Assembly (NCBI GenBank): GCA_025934455.1
Contig: JAICYA010000132.1
Span: 1 to 6,124 of the forward strand
Direction: 5' to 3'
Source: Rudaea sp.
GTDB taxonomy: Bacteria; Pseudomonadota; Gammaproteobacteria; Xanthomonadales; Rhodanobacteraceae
Length of the DNA: 6,124 nucleotides
Position 1 is the first letter of the stretch, and the number at the start of each line of letters is the position of its first letter. Both the position numbers and the translations under genes were made by a program. Shown piece by piece: positions 1 to 6,084 of this stretch. The notes below the pieces were generated by a model, which made no database searches, was not told the DNA's origin, and saw only the letters and a list, made by a program, of their open reading frames with translations.

Positions 1-663
1 GATGTCGAAATCGCCTGGAACGGCTGCGCCGAAAAATATCCGGGCGCACAACACTTCGGCTGCTGGGGCCAGAACAGCGGCGGCTATGGCGACGGCCTGG
101 GCACCGGAGAAACCGGTGGCGACTGGCTATTCGAGCGTGTCGATGTCAACCACAACACGCAAGATGGCATCGATCTTTTGCATGCGAATGCGAACGCGCA
201 CATCGTCTTTCGCGACGTGCACGCCGAGGCCAATGCCGGCAATCAGCTCAAGACAACCGGATCGGTCACGGTCGCGGACTCGACCATCGTCGGCAGCTGC
301 TCAGCGTTGGCGGCCAACGGCCTCGACCCCGCCGATCGCTGTCGTGCCAAGGGCAACAGCCTTTCCCTGCACCTGTCGGCGCGCGCCCATGCGGATGTGC
401 GCCGCAACCGGATCGAGGGTGAAGGCGATTGTCTGATCGATCTGGGATGCGCCGCAGACGGCTGCGCCGGCGCGTCGGCGCTGTTGAGCGACAACGATTT
501 TCACGGCGAGCGACGTGCGGATTCCGCTACCGTGGCGCGCTTGCCGTGCACGGTTTGGGTGGACCCGGCCCTGCGCGGGGCGCATCTGGAGTCCGTCCAT
601 AACAAGACCGTTTCCACGCGAACGGCTGTCTGTGCGCAAGGGATCGCGCAGTGTCGCCCGTGA
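1..663 (+). CDS. Right-handed parallel beta-helix protein, C-terminal part (5' truncated)
   Basis: The frame is open from base 1 and ends at TGA 661-663, giving the last 220 residues of a longer protein. The visible part has the repetitive, Gly/Asn/Asp-rich strand-turn pattern of pectate-lyase-like beta-helices. Examples are the Gly-rich stretch near residues 27-40, then WLFERVDVNHNTQDGIDLLH (residues 42-61), IVFRDVHAEANAGNQL and VTVADSTIVG, where short beta strands alternate with N/D/G turns. It is rich in cysteine (for example C9, C21 and a cluster in the last 130 residues), which suggests a secreted, disulfide-stabilised protein. The signal peptide would be outside the window. Beta-helix proteins near exopolysaccharide genes are often polysaccharide lyases, hydrolases or epimerases, but no catalytic motif can be assigned here. 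There is no PEP-CTERM or other sorting signal at the C-terminus (it ends AQCRP). Whether it belongs to the same transcript as the downstream genes is unclear, because a 131-base gap follows. Confidence 0.75.
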   Translation, partial: DVEIAWNGCAEKYPGAQHFGCWGQNSGGYGDGLGTGETGGDWLFERVDVNHNTQDGIDLLHANANAHIVFRDVHAEANAGNQLKTTGSVTVADSTIVGSCSALAANGLDPADRCRAKGNSLSLHLSARAHADVRRNRIEGEGDCLIDLGCAADGCAGASALLSDNDFHGERRADSATVARLPCTVWVDPALRGAHLESVHNKTVSTRTAVCAQGIAQCRP

Positions 664-794
664 GGCGCACCTGAGGCGGGACTGAACCTTGCGTTGCCCC
701 GCGCGGCCGCTCGGTACGTTCGCGCACAGAATTCTGCCGGCGCGAAGGGTATCCATGACATGGCTAGCGCATCCGCTCGCCGCAGGGACGACCA
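664..794. other. Intergenic gap, no firm signal
   Basis: This is the only sizeable gap in the window, 131 bases between the beta-helix gene and the sugar transferase. A short direct repeat TGAGGCG occurs at 661-667 and 672-678. I see no strong stem-loop followed by a T-run, so no intrinsic terminator, and no convincing -35/-10 pair. A TAG at 765-767 lies in frame with the downstream gene, so that gene cannot start further upstream than this. If a promoter for the operon exists inside the window, this is the likeliest place. If the sugar transferase really starts at GTG 903, the gap would be 239 bases. Confidence 0.5.
784..788 (+). promoter_or_regulatory. Ribosome-binding site (AGGGA) for the sugar transferase
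   Basis: AGGGA ends 6 bases before ATG 795. It favours this start over the in-frame GTG at 903, which has only a weak GGA (894-896) at the same spacing. Confidence 0.5.
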
Positions 795-2345
795 ATGCAA
801 CAACGGCATTTCAATGCCATTCAAAGAAGGCTGGCGCAACGCGCGGCCCCTCGCGCTCGCGCACTATTGCTCGCACCTGCGCCGCCAGCGTCTGGACAGC
901 ATGTGCCTGGGCTCGGCATCGTCGCCGATGCGCGCAGCAATGGCACCACGATATTGCGTCTGTTGCGTCAGCAAACCAGGCACTGGGTAGCATTCATCGG
1001 GTGCATCGATGCGTTGCTGCTCGTGCTCGCCATCGCAATTGCCGCGCGCGTGCGCTACTTCATCGACGCAGCATCCTACACAGCAGCGGTCGAGTGGTTA
1101 TCGTGGCGCGCCGGAATCTTTGCCGCCGCCATCGTGCTGTGTCTGTTTGCTCTTGGCCTGTATCGGACGCAGGCGCGAGAAGTACGCGGCCTGCTGATCC
1201 GTCAAATGGTCGGGTTCGCACTCGGCAGTTTGCTGCTGACGATTCTCTACTACGCTTTGCCGCAGACTTACATCGGTCGTGGCGTCATGGCTCTGGCGCT
1301 GGTAGCCGGGTTTGTATTGGTCGCTGCCTGGCACCTGCTGATTGCCAAAGTAATGGATACGCAGGTTTGCAAGCGCCGCATCCTGGTGCTGGGAGCGGGA
1401 CATCAGGCGGCCTATCTCGCGCAGCGCATGGGCGAGCGATCCGGCCGGCAGACATTCCAGATCGTGGGCTATGTACCCGTTTCTGGTGAAGCGACGCGAA
1501 TTCACCATAGCCAGTTGCTTTATGTGAATGCGAACCTGCACGCATGGGCGACGCATCGGCATATCGACGAAATCGTCGTCGTGCCGGACGACGGTCGCGG
1601 CACCTTGCCGATGGGTGCCTTGTTGGAATGCAAACAGCATGGCATCGAGGTTACCGATCTCGTGCGCTTCCTCGAGCGCGAGACGGGCAAGGTCAGACTC
1701 GACACGCCGCCATCGTGGCTGGTTTTTTCGCAAGGCTTTCGCGTGTCGCCGTTGCGCCGCGCTTGCAAACGCCTGTTCGACATCCTCAGCGCGGTATTGA
1801 TTCTCGCAGGCACATGGCCGTTGATGTTGTTCGTCGCAGCCGCCATCCGTCTCGGGTCCGGAACGGGCCAGCCGATCCTGTACGCGCAGGAGCGCGTCGG
1901 CGAACATGGGCGAATTTTCCGTCTATACAAGTTTCGCAGCATGCGTACCGATGCCGAAGCTGGTGGTGTCGCGCGCTGGGCCAGTACCAATGACGAGCGC
2001 GTGACCCGCATCGGCCGGATCATCCGTCGGTTGCGCCTGGACGAGTTGCCACAGCTGTGGAATGTGTTGAACGGCACGATGAGTTTCATCGGCCCGCGTC
2101 CCGAACGGCCGCAGTTCGTGACAGAGCTGGCAAAAAGCATCCCATATTATACATTGCGGCATTGTGTAAAGCCGGGCTTGAGCGGTTGGGCGCAATTGCG
2201 CTACCGCTACGGCGCCAGCGTCGAGGATGCCGCCGAGAAGCTCACCTTTGATTTGTTCTATGTGAAAAATCACAGCCTCTGGTTCGACCTGCGGATATTT
2301 CTGCAAACGGTCGAAATCGTGTTGTTCGGACGTGGCGCACGCTAG
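795..2345 (+). CDS. Polyprenyl-phosphate sugar phosphotransferase (EpsB/WbaP-like, PEP-CTERM-associated type)
   Basis: This 516-residue protein is predicted to transfer a sugar-1-phosphate from a nucleotide sugar to undecaprenyl phosphate at the inner membrane, the first step of repeat-unit assembly for an exopolysaccharide. The N-terminal half has about four membrane helices (near 65-88, 104-123, 136-154 and 162-184). A nucleotide-binding-like Rossmann segment follows (RRILVLGAG, 194-202). The C-terminal bacterial sugar transferase domain (about 325-512) begins with a hydrophobic re-entrant helix (327-353). It carries KFRSM (379-383), the catalytic Asp-Glu pair D416-E417 in LDELPQLWNVL, FIGPRPERP (431-439), KPGLSGWAQLRY (459-470) and YGASVEDAAEKL (472-483). 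The YGASVEDA, KNHSLW and FGRGAR signatures match the family known as 'sugar transferase, PEP-CTERM system associated'. The first 36 residues are Arg/Ala-rich, poorly conserved in style and lower in GC3, so GTG 903 is a credible alternative start. The sugar cannot be predicted. The gene is followed after 9 bases by the first cupin gene, so the two are probably co-transcribed. Confidence 0.93.
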   Translation: MQQRHFNAIQRRLAQRAAPRARALLLAPAPPASGQHVPGLGIVADARSNGTTILRLLRQQTRHWVAFIGCIDALLLVLAIAIAARVRYFIDAASYTAAVEWLSWRAGIFAAAIVLCLFALGLYRTQAREVRGLLIRQMVGFALGSLLLTILYYALPQTYIGRGVMALALVAGFVLVAAWHLLIAKVMDTQVCKRRILVLGAGHQAAYLAQRMGERSGRQTFQIVGYVPVSGEATRIHHSQLLYVNANLHAWATHRHIDEIVVVPDDGRGTLPMGALLECKQHGIEVTDLVRFLERETGKVRLDTPPSWLVFSQGFRVSPLRRACKRLFDILSAVLILAGTWPLMLFVAAAIRLGSGTGQPILYAQERVGEHGRIFRLYKFRSMRTDAEAGGVARWASTNDERVTRIGRIIRRLRLDELPQLWNVLNGTMSFIGPRPERPQFVTELAKSIPYYTLRHCVKPGLSGWAQLRYRYGASVEDAAEKLTFDLFYVKNHSLWFDLRIFLQTVEIVLFGRGAR

Positions 2346-2348
2346 GAG
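2344..2348 (+). promoter_or_regulatory. Ribosome-binding site (AGGAG) for the first cupin gene
   Basis: AGGAG overlaps the TAG stop of the sugar transferase and ends 6 bases before ATG 2355. This is a strong consensus site that fixes the start and suggests coupled translation with the preceding gene. Confidence 0.75.
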
Positions 2349-2354
2349 CGGATA

Positions 2355-3308
2355 ATGCTTGCCGATCCCATCGAACCCGATATCAATTCTCCATGGATCG
2401 AACGCCGGGACGATCTGGAGGTTGGCGAATTTTGCGAACGTTACCTGCGGCCGCGGCGTCCGGTCGTTCTCACCAACGCTTTGCGCGACTGGCCGGGGTT
2501 GGCTGCCTTCACGCCCGAGTTCTTCCGCAGCGAGTTTGGGCACATGCCGGTCAAGGTGCGCGGTCGCTGGCGCCGCCTGGGCCCCGTCATCGGCGAACAG
2601 CTCGCTTCCTCGGCGCACGAGCCAGGACCATACCCGTGTACGCTTGCCGCCTCTGCCGAACTGCTGCCGTATCTGTCGCCGCGCTTCGCTTGCAGTCTGC
2701 CGAGCCGCCACAGCAGTCCATTGTTGCCGTCCGCTGTATTCGAGATCGTCAATCATTTGGAGATGTTTTTCGGCGGACCGGGCGCGGAATTTCCATGCTT
2801 GCATTGCGACATGCTGCATCTGCATGCGTGGATCGCTCAGGTTCATGGCGAGAAGGAATTCACGCTGTACCAGCCGGGGCAGGAACATCTGCTGTACGTG
2901 AATCCGCAATTGCCCTGGCTGTCAACGGTGCAATATCCCTACGATGCAACGCGCTACCCGTTGCTGGAAAAGGCGCGAACGCAGCGCGTCGTGCTGCGCG
3001 CCGGGGATACGTTGTTCATTCCATGCCATACCTGGCACACCGCGCGTTGCCTGAGCATGAGCATCACGGCGGCGTTCGACCAGATCGAAGCCAGCAATTG
3101 GCGTGAATTCAGCGCGGACGTGGTCTGCGAGCAAAAACGCAATGGCCGGCGCATGCGCGCGCGCGCGTTGGGCGCTTACCTGCGCTTGCTCGGCCCGCTG
3201 CTGAGCGCAGCCGAATGGTTCGGCGCGCATCGCCGCGGCGACTGGGGCGCGCACCGTATCCTGCGGGCGCTGCCGCAGACGTTGTCGATGGCGCAGGAAC
3301 TTCCATGA
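2355..3308 (+). CDS. Cupin-like (JmjC/FIH-type) putative Fe(II)/2-oxoglutarate oxygenase, copy 1
   Basis: This 317-residue protein has the layout of the cupin_8 (JmjC-like) family. An N-terminal 'RPRRPVVLTNALRDWP' block (residues 32-47) is followed by a double-stranded beta-helix core. The iron-binding facial triad is visible as H150-x-D152 (HCD) and H228 in the PCHTWHTA motif. K167 in GEKEFTLY sits where factor-inhibiting-HIF has its 2-oxoglutarate lysine. Further histidines H155 and H157 (LHLHAWI) lie next to the triad. Family members hydroxylate amino acid side chains or small molecules. The substrate here is not evident. The start has a perfect Shine-Dalgarno, and the stop overlaps the next gene's ATG (ATGA at 3305-3308). 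Compared with copy 2 it has Cys instead of Tyr in the HxD motif and His-Thr instead of Gly-Trp before the distal His, so the two probably differ in substrate. The C-terminal 60 residues are Arg-rich and helical. Confidence 0.85.
   Translation: MLADPIEPDINSPWIERRDDLEVGEFCERYLRPRRPVVLTNALRDWPGLAAFTPEFFRSEFGHMPVKVRGRWRRLGPVIGEQLASSAHEPGPYPCTLAASAELLPYLSPRFACSLPSRHSSPLLPSAVFEIVNHLEMFFGGPGAEFPCLHCDMLHLHAWIAQVHGEKEFTLYQPGQEHLLYVNPQLPWLSTVQYPYDATRYPLLEKARTQRVVLRAGDTLFIPCHTWHTARCLSMSITAAFDQIEASNWREFSADVVCEQKRNGRRMRARALGAYLRLLGPLLSAAEWFGAHRRGDWGAHRILRALPQTLSMAQELP
3295..3299 (+). promoter_or_regulatory. Ribosome-binding site (AGGAA) that sets the start of the second cupin gene
   Basis: AGGAA lies inside the end of the first cupin gene. 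Its AGGA core ends 6 bases before ATG 3305. The reading frame is open back to 3215, but this site and the ATGA overlap make 3305 the likely start. Confidence 0.65.
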
Positions 3309-4246
3309 GCCCGGCACACATTGCAATGGCCGATTACTCCGGCGTGGCGATGCCGGTCGAAGCCTCGCAGGTCGAACGGCGTACGCGGCTCGCCCCGACC
3401 GAATTCCGCGGCCAATATCTGTTGCCGCGGCGCCCGGTCGTTCTCACCGGCGCGGCGGCGGCATGGCCGATCTACGGCCGCGGTACGCCGGAATATTTTC
3501 GCCGGTGCTACGGCGATCGCGGCGTCCAGCTATTCGGACAAGCCTGTCGTCTCGGCGACCTGATCGAGCTATTGCAGGACGCTACACCCGCCAAACCCGG
3601 GCCGTATCCGTGCAAGTTCGAAATCGCCGGGGAATTCCCCGAACTGCTGGCGCAGGTCGCGCCGCGCCCGGCATTGAGTGTGCCGGATCGCCAGAGCAGC
3701 GCGCTGCTTCCACAGGCGCTGTTCGAGGGCGTCAACAACCTGGAAATCTTTTTCGGCGGCGCGGGCGGTCGGTTCCCCTACCTGCATTACGACGTCCTGC
3801 ATCTGCATGCGTGGATCACGCAACTGCACGGCAACAAGGAGTTCACGCTGTACGCGCCGGGACAGGAGGCGTTGCTGTACGTGAATCCGGAGCTGCCGTG
3901 GCAATCGCTGATCCGCAATCATCAGCGTCCGGATTTCGCGCGCTATCCGCTGTTCCGCCGCGCGCACGCGCAAACGGTGGTAGTGCACCCCGGCGAAACG
4001 CTGTTCCTGCCATGTGGTTGGTGGCATACCGCACGCAGCCTCGACTTCACGATTTCGGTGGCGTTCGACCAGCTCGGTGCCGACAACTGGAGCGATTTCG
4101 TCGACGATGTCGTGGCCCAGCGACAACGCGATGGCAAACCCGCACGCGCCGCGTTTTGGAGCGCCTACCTGCGTGCCGTCGAGCCGTTGCTTGCGCTCGC
4201 GGAAGGCTTCGGCGGCAACCGCGCGGCGAGCTGGAGTCGACGATGA
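3305..4246 (+). CDS. Cupin-like (JmjC/FIH-type) putative Fe(II)/2-oxoglutarate oxygenase, copy 2
   Basis: This 313-residue paralogue of the preceding gene matches it along nearly the whole length, by eye at about half of aligned positions. Shared blocks are LPRRPVVLTGA (40-50), PGPYPCKFE (98-106), NNLEIFFGGAG (144-154), YVNPELPW (192-199) and NWSDFVDDVV (261-270). The iron ligands are H161-x-D163 (HYD) and H241 in PCGWWHTARSL. K178 (GNKEFTLY) is the probable 2-oxoglutarate anchor. HYD and the WWH ending are closer to the usual family consensus than in copy 1. The frame could be read from 3215, but those codons lie within copy 1, so ATG 3305 is chosen because of the AGGAA site and the ATGA overlap with the preceding stop. 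The stop overlaps the next ATG in the same way (4243-4246), so translation with the adenylation protein is probably coupled. A tailoring oxygenase for the assembly line is the favoured role, as an inference. Non-enzymatic cupin functions are not excluded. Confidence 0.87.
   Translation: MSPAHIAMADYSGVAMPVEASQVERRTRLAPTEFRGQYLLPRRPVVLTGAAAAWPIYGRGTPEYFRRCYGDRGVQLFGQACRLGDLIELLQDATPAKPGPYPCKFEIAGEFPELLAQVAPRPALSVPDRQSSALLPQALFEGVNNLEIFFGGAGGRFPYLHYDVLHLHAWITQLHGNKEFTLYAPGQEALLYVNPELPWQSLIRNHQRPDFARYPLFRRAHAQTVVVHPGETLFLPCGWWHTARSLDFTISVAFDQLGADNWSDFVDDVVAQRQRDGKPARAAFWSAYLRAVEPLLALAEGFGGNRAASWSRR
4233..4236 (+). promoter_or_regulatory. Ribosome-binding site (GGAG) that sets the start of the adenylation gene
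   Basis: GGAG ends 6 bases before ATG 4243. The same frame is open upstream to 3463, but that part is a shadow of the cupin gene. This site, the ATGA overlap and the onset of adenylation-domain homology soon after 4243 fix the start. Confidence 0.7.
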
Positions 4247-6081
4247 ACGCGTTGCGAATCGCTCCATGCCCCAGCGCAGACAATGCATTGCTCGCAGCGT
4301 TCGTGGCGCGCGCCTACCGCGAACCCGCCACGCCGGCGATTCGCGCGAATGGCAACACGATCACGTACGCAGCTCTCGCCGCCTCGGTTGCCGGCTGCGT
4401 CGCGGCACTGGATCGCGCGTCGGTGGACGCGAACGACATCGTGGCGCTGGCCGCGGAAAGTACTGCGCAAACGCTGACTTGGATGCTTGCGATCGTGGCC
4501 AGCGGCGCGGCCTATCTGCCGCTGGACCCGAAGCAGACGAACATGCGCCTCGCATCCATGGTGGCCGATGCGCGGCCGCGCCTGCTCGTGGCTGATCGCG
4601 CATTGCGTGCGCGCCTGCCGCGCACGCGCGCCTGGCTCGACAGCGACGCCCCGCTTTCGAGCAAGACGCCTCTGACGACGCGACGTTCCGGAACGCTCGC
4701 ATACGTACTGTTCACTTCTGGATCCACGGGCCGGCCCAAGGGTGTGGCGATGCGCACGACGGCGGTCGCCGCACTGCTCGACTGGCACTGCCAGCATCGG
4801 CGACTCGGCAAGGCAGCGCGAACGCTGCAATTCGCGCCGCTGGGTTTCGATGTTTCGTTTCAGGAAATCTTCTCGACGTTGGCCACGGGTGGAACCCTGG
4901 TTCTGCCGACCGAGTCCGAGCGACGCGATCCTTGGGGCTTGTTGGCGCTGCTCGAACGCGAACGCGTCCAGCGTCTGTTCCTGCCTTACGTCGCGTTGCA
5001 GGCGCTGGCCGAAGCCGCGATCCTCGAAAGCCGCAGCGTGCCGGCAGCGCTCACCGATGTGATTGCCGCCGGCGAACAACTGCGCATCACCCCGGCAATC
5101 CGCACCTTTTTTTCGGCGCTGCCGGCGTGCGTGCTGCACAACCATTACGGCCCGACCGAAACGCACGTCGTCACGGCGCATGAGCTGAGCGGGCCGGTGG
5201 CGCTATGGCCGGAACTGCCGCCGATCGGATTGCCGCTGCCGCATGTGAGCGCGTGGCTCGCCTACCTGGAGGGCGGCGACGATGGCGAGCTGCTGCTCGG
5301 CGGCGATTGCCTTGCCGCCGGCTATGTGCGACCGGAGGCGCACGCGCAATGCTTCGTCGAACTCGATGGTCAGCGCTGGTACCGCACTGGCGATCGCTTG
5401 CGTCGCAATACCGCGGGCGAATTCGAATACCTGGGTCGGCTCGACGACCAGATCAAGATCGACGGCCATCGCGTTGAGCCTGGCGAGATCGAGGCGGTGC
5501 TGTGCCGGCATGATCGGGTTGCCGAAGCGGTTGTCGTGCCGGTTGCGAGCGCAGGCGCGACCCGGCTCGTGGCGCACATCGTGCCGCGGCTGCTCTGCGA
5601 CGATGATGCAGGGTTGAGTGCAGCCTTGAGCCGACATTGTGTGCTCGCGCTGCCGCGCTACATGCAGCCGCAGGCGTTCGTGTTCCACACGGCGTTGCCG
5701 ACCACGAGTAGCGGCAAGATCGACCGCCACGCATTGACGGGAGCGCCCAATCGCGTCGCATCGGTCTGGAACGAACACGCGCCGCTGCAAACCCAATTGC
5801 TAGGTGTGTGGCAGTGCATTCTGGACGTGCCGTTGCTGCCTGCCACGATCAATCTGTTCGAGTTCGGCGCTCGCTCGCTCGATGTCGTGCATGCGCTGAC
5901 CGAACTGCGGCGGCACGGCCATGTGCTCAGCGTGGCGCAGGTCTACGAGAACCCGACCGTTGCCGCGCAGGTCGCGCTGTTGCAAGGGCGGCCGGTGAGC
6001 CGATCGGTTACCGACGCCAATCCGTTGCGCAGTCTGCGCCAACGCGAGGCGCTCGCGCGCTTTGCCAGCGGATCGCGGTGA
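4243..6081 (+). CDS. Stand-alone NRPS adenylation-carrier (A-PCP) didomain protein, predicted proline-activating
   Basis: This 612-residue protein should activate an amino acid as its adenylate and load it on its own phosphopantetheinyl arm. All adenylation core motifs are seen in order: TYAAL (41-45), SGAAYLPLDP (86-95), the P-loop-like LFTSGSTGRPKG (156-167), FDVSFQEIF (202-210), NHYGPTETH (300-308), GELLLGGDCLAAGY (348-361), YRTGD (380-384), GRLDDQIKIDGHRVEPGEIE (398-417), LPRYMQP (470-476) and SSGKIDRHAL (489-498) with catalytic K492. A carrier domain follows at about 511-580. Its phosphopantetheine serine is S545 in LFEFGARSL, where family members usually read FFELGGHSL. Aligning to the phenylalanine-activating GrsA gives the pocket residues D203, V204, Q207, F246, I274, A276, H301, V309, V310, K492 = DVQFIAHVVK, a proline-type code. 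There is no condensation, epimerisation or thioesterase domain. The tail (581-612) is Arg-rich and may contact the next protein. The stop is 3 bases before the polyketide synthase start. Confidence 0.93.
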   Translation: MNALRIAPCPSADNALLAAFVARAYREPATPAIRANGNTITYAALAASVAGCVAALDRASVDANDIVALAAESTAQTLTWMLAIVASGAAYLPLDPKQTNMRLASMVADARPRLLVADRALRARLPRTRAWLDSDAPLSSKTPLTTRRSGTLAYVLFTSGSTGRPKGVAMRTTAVAALLDWHCQHRRLGKAARTLQFAPLGFDVSFQEIFSTLATGGTLVLPTESERRDPWGLLALLERERVQRLFLPYVALQALAEAAILESRSVPAALTDVIAAGEQLRITPAIRTFFSALPACVLHNHYGPTETHVVTAHELSGPVALWPELPPIGLPLPHVSAWLAYLEGGDDGELLLGGDCLAAGYVRPEAHAQCFVELDGQRWYRTGDRLRRNTAGEFEYLGRLDDQIKIDGHRVEPGEIEAVLCRHDRVAEAVVVPVASAGATRLVAHIVPRLLCDDDAGLSAALSRHCVLALPRYMQPQAFVFHTALPTTSSGKIDRHALTGAPNRVASVWNEHAPLQTQLLGVWQCILDVPLLPATINLFEFGARSLDVVHALTELRRHGHVLSVAQVYENPTVAAQVALLQGRPVSRSVTDANPLRSLRQREALARFASGSR

Positions 6082-6084
6082 AGC

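Noticed and set aside
664..720. Possible terminator after the beta-helix gene
   Set aside because: GC-rich short palindromes such as GCGGCCGC are present, but there is no extended stem and no T-run.
689..760. Possible sigma-70 promoter in the gap before the sugar transferase (TTGCGT at 689 and TTCTGC at 732 as -35 candidates)
   Set aside because: No acceptable -10 hexamer sits at 16-18 bases from either candidate, so no promoter is called.
689..1489. Plus-strand frame overlapping the start of the sugar transferase
   Set aside because: Its product is Arg/Ala/Cys-rich without recognisable motifs and overlaps the transmembrane-coding region of the well supported gene.
1098..1907. Long minus-strand open frames opposite the sugar transferase and others opposite the cupin and adenylation genes (for example 1923-2909 and 4165-5181)
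   Set aside because: They are antisense shadows typical of GC-rich DNA. Their translations are low-complexity, rich in Arg, Gln and His, and the plus-strand genes carry clear family motifs.
3215..3304. Extended N-terminus for the second cupin protein
   Set aside because: It lies wholly inside the coding end of the first cupin gene, and homology between the copies begins only after 3305.
3463..4242. Open frame upstream of the adenylation protein that would give an 872-residue product
   Set aside because: This part is the out-of-frame shadow of the second cupin gene. It is Arg-rich with no domain pattern, and a good ribosome-binding site and the ATGA overlap place the start at 4243.
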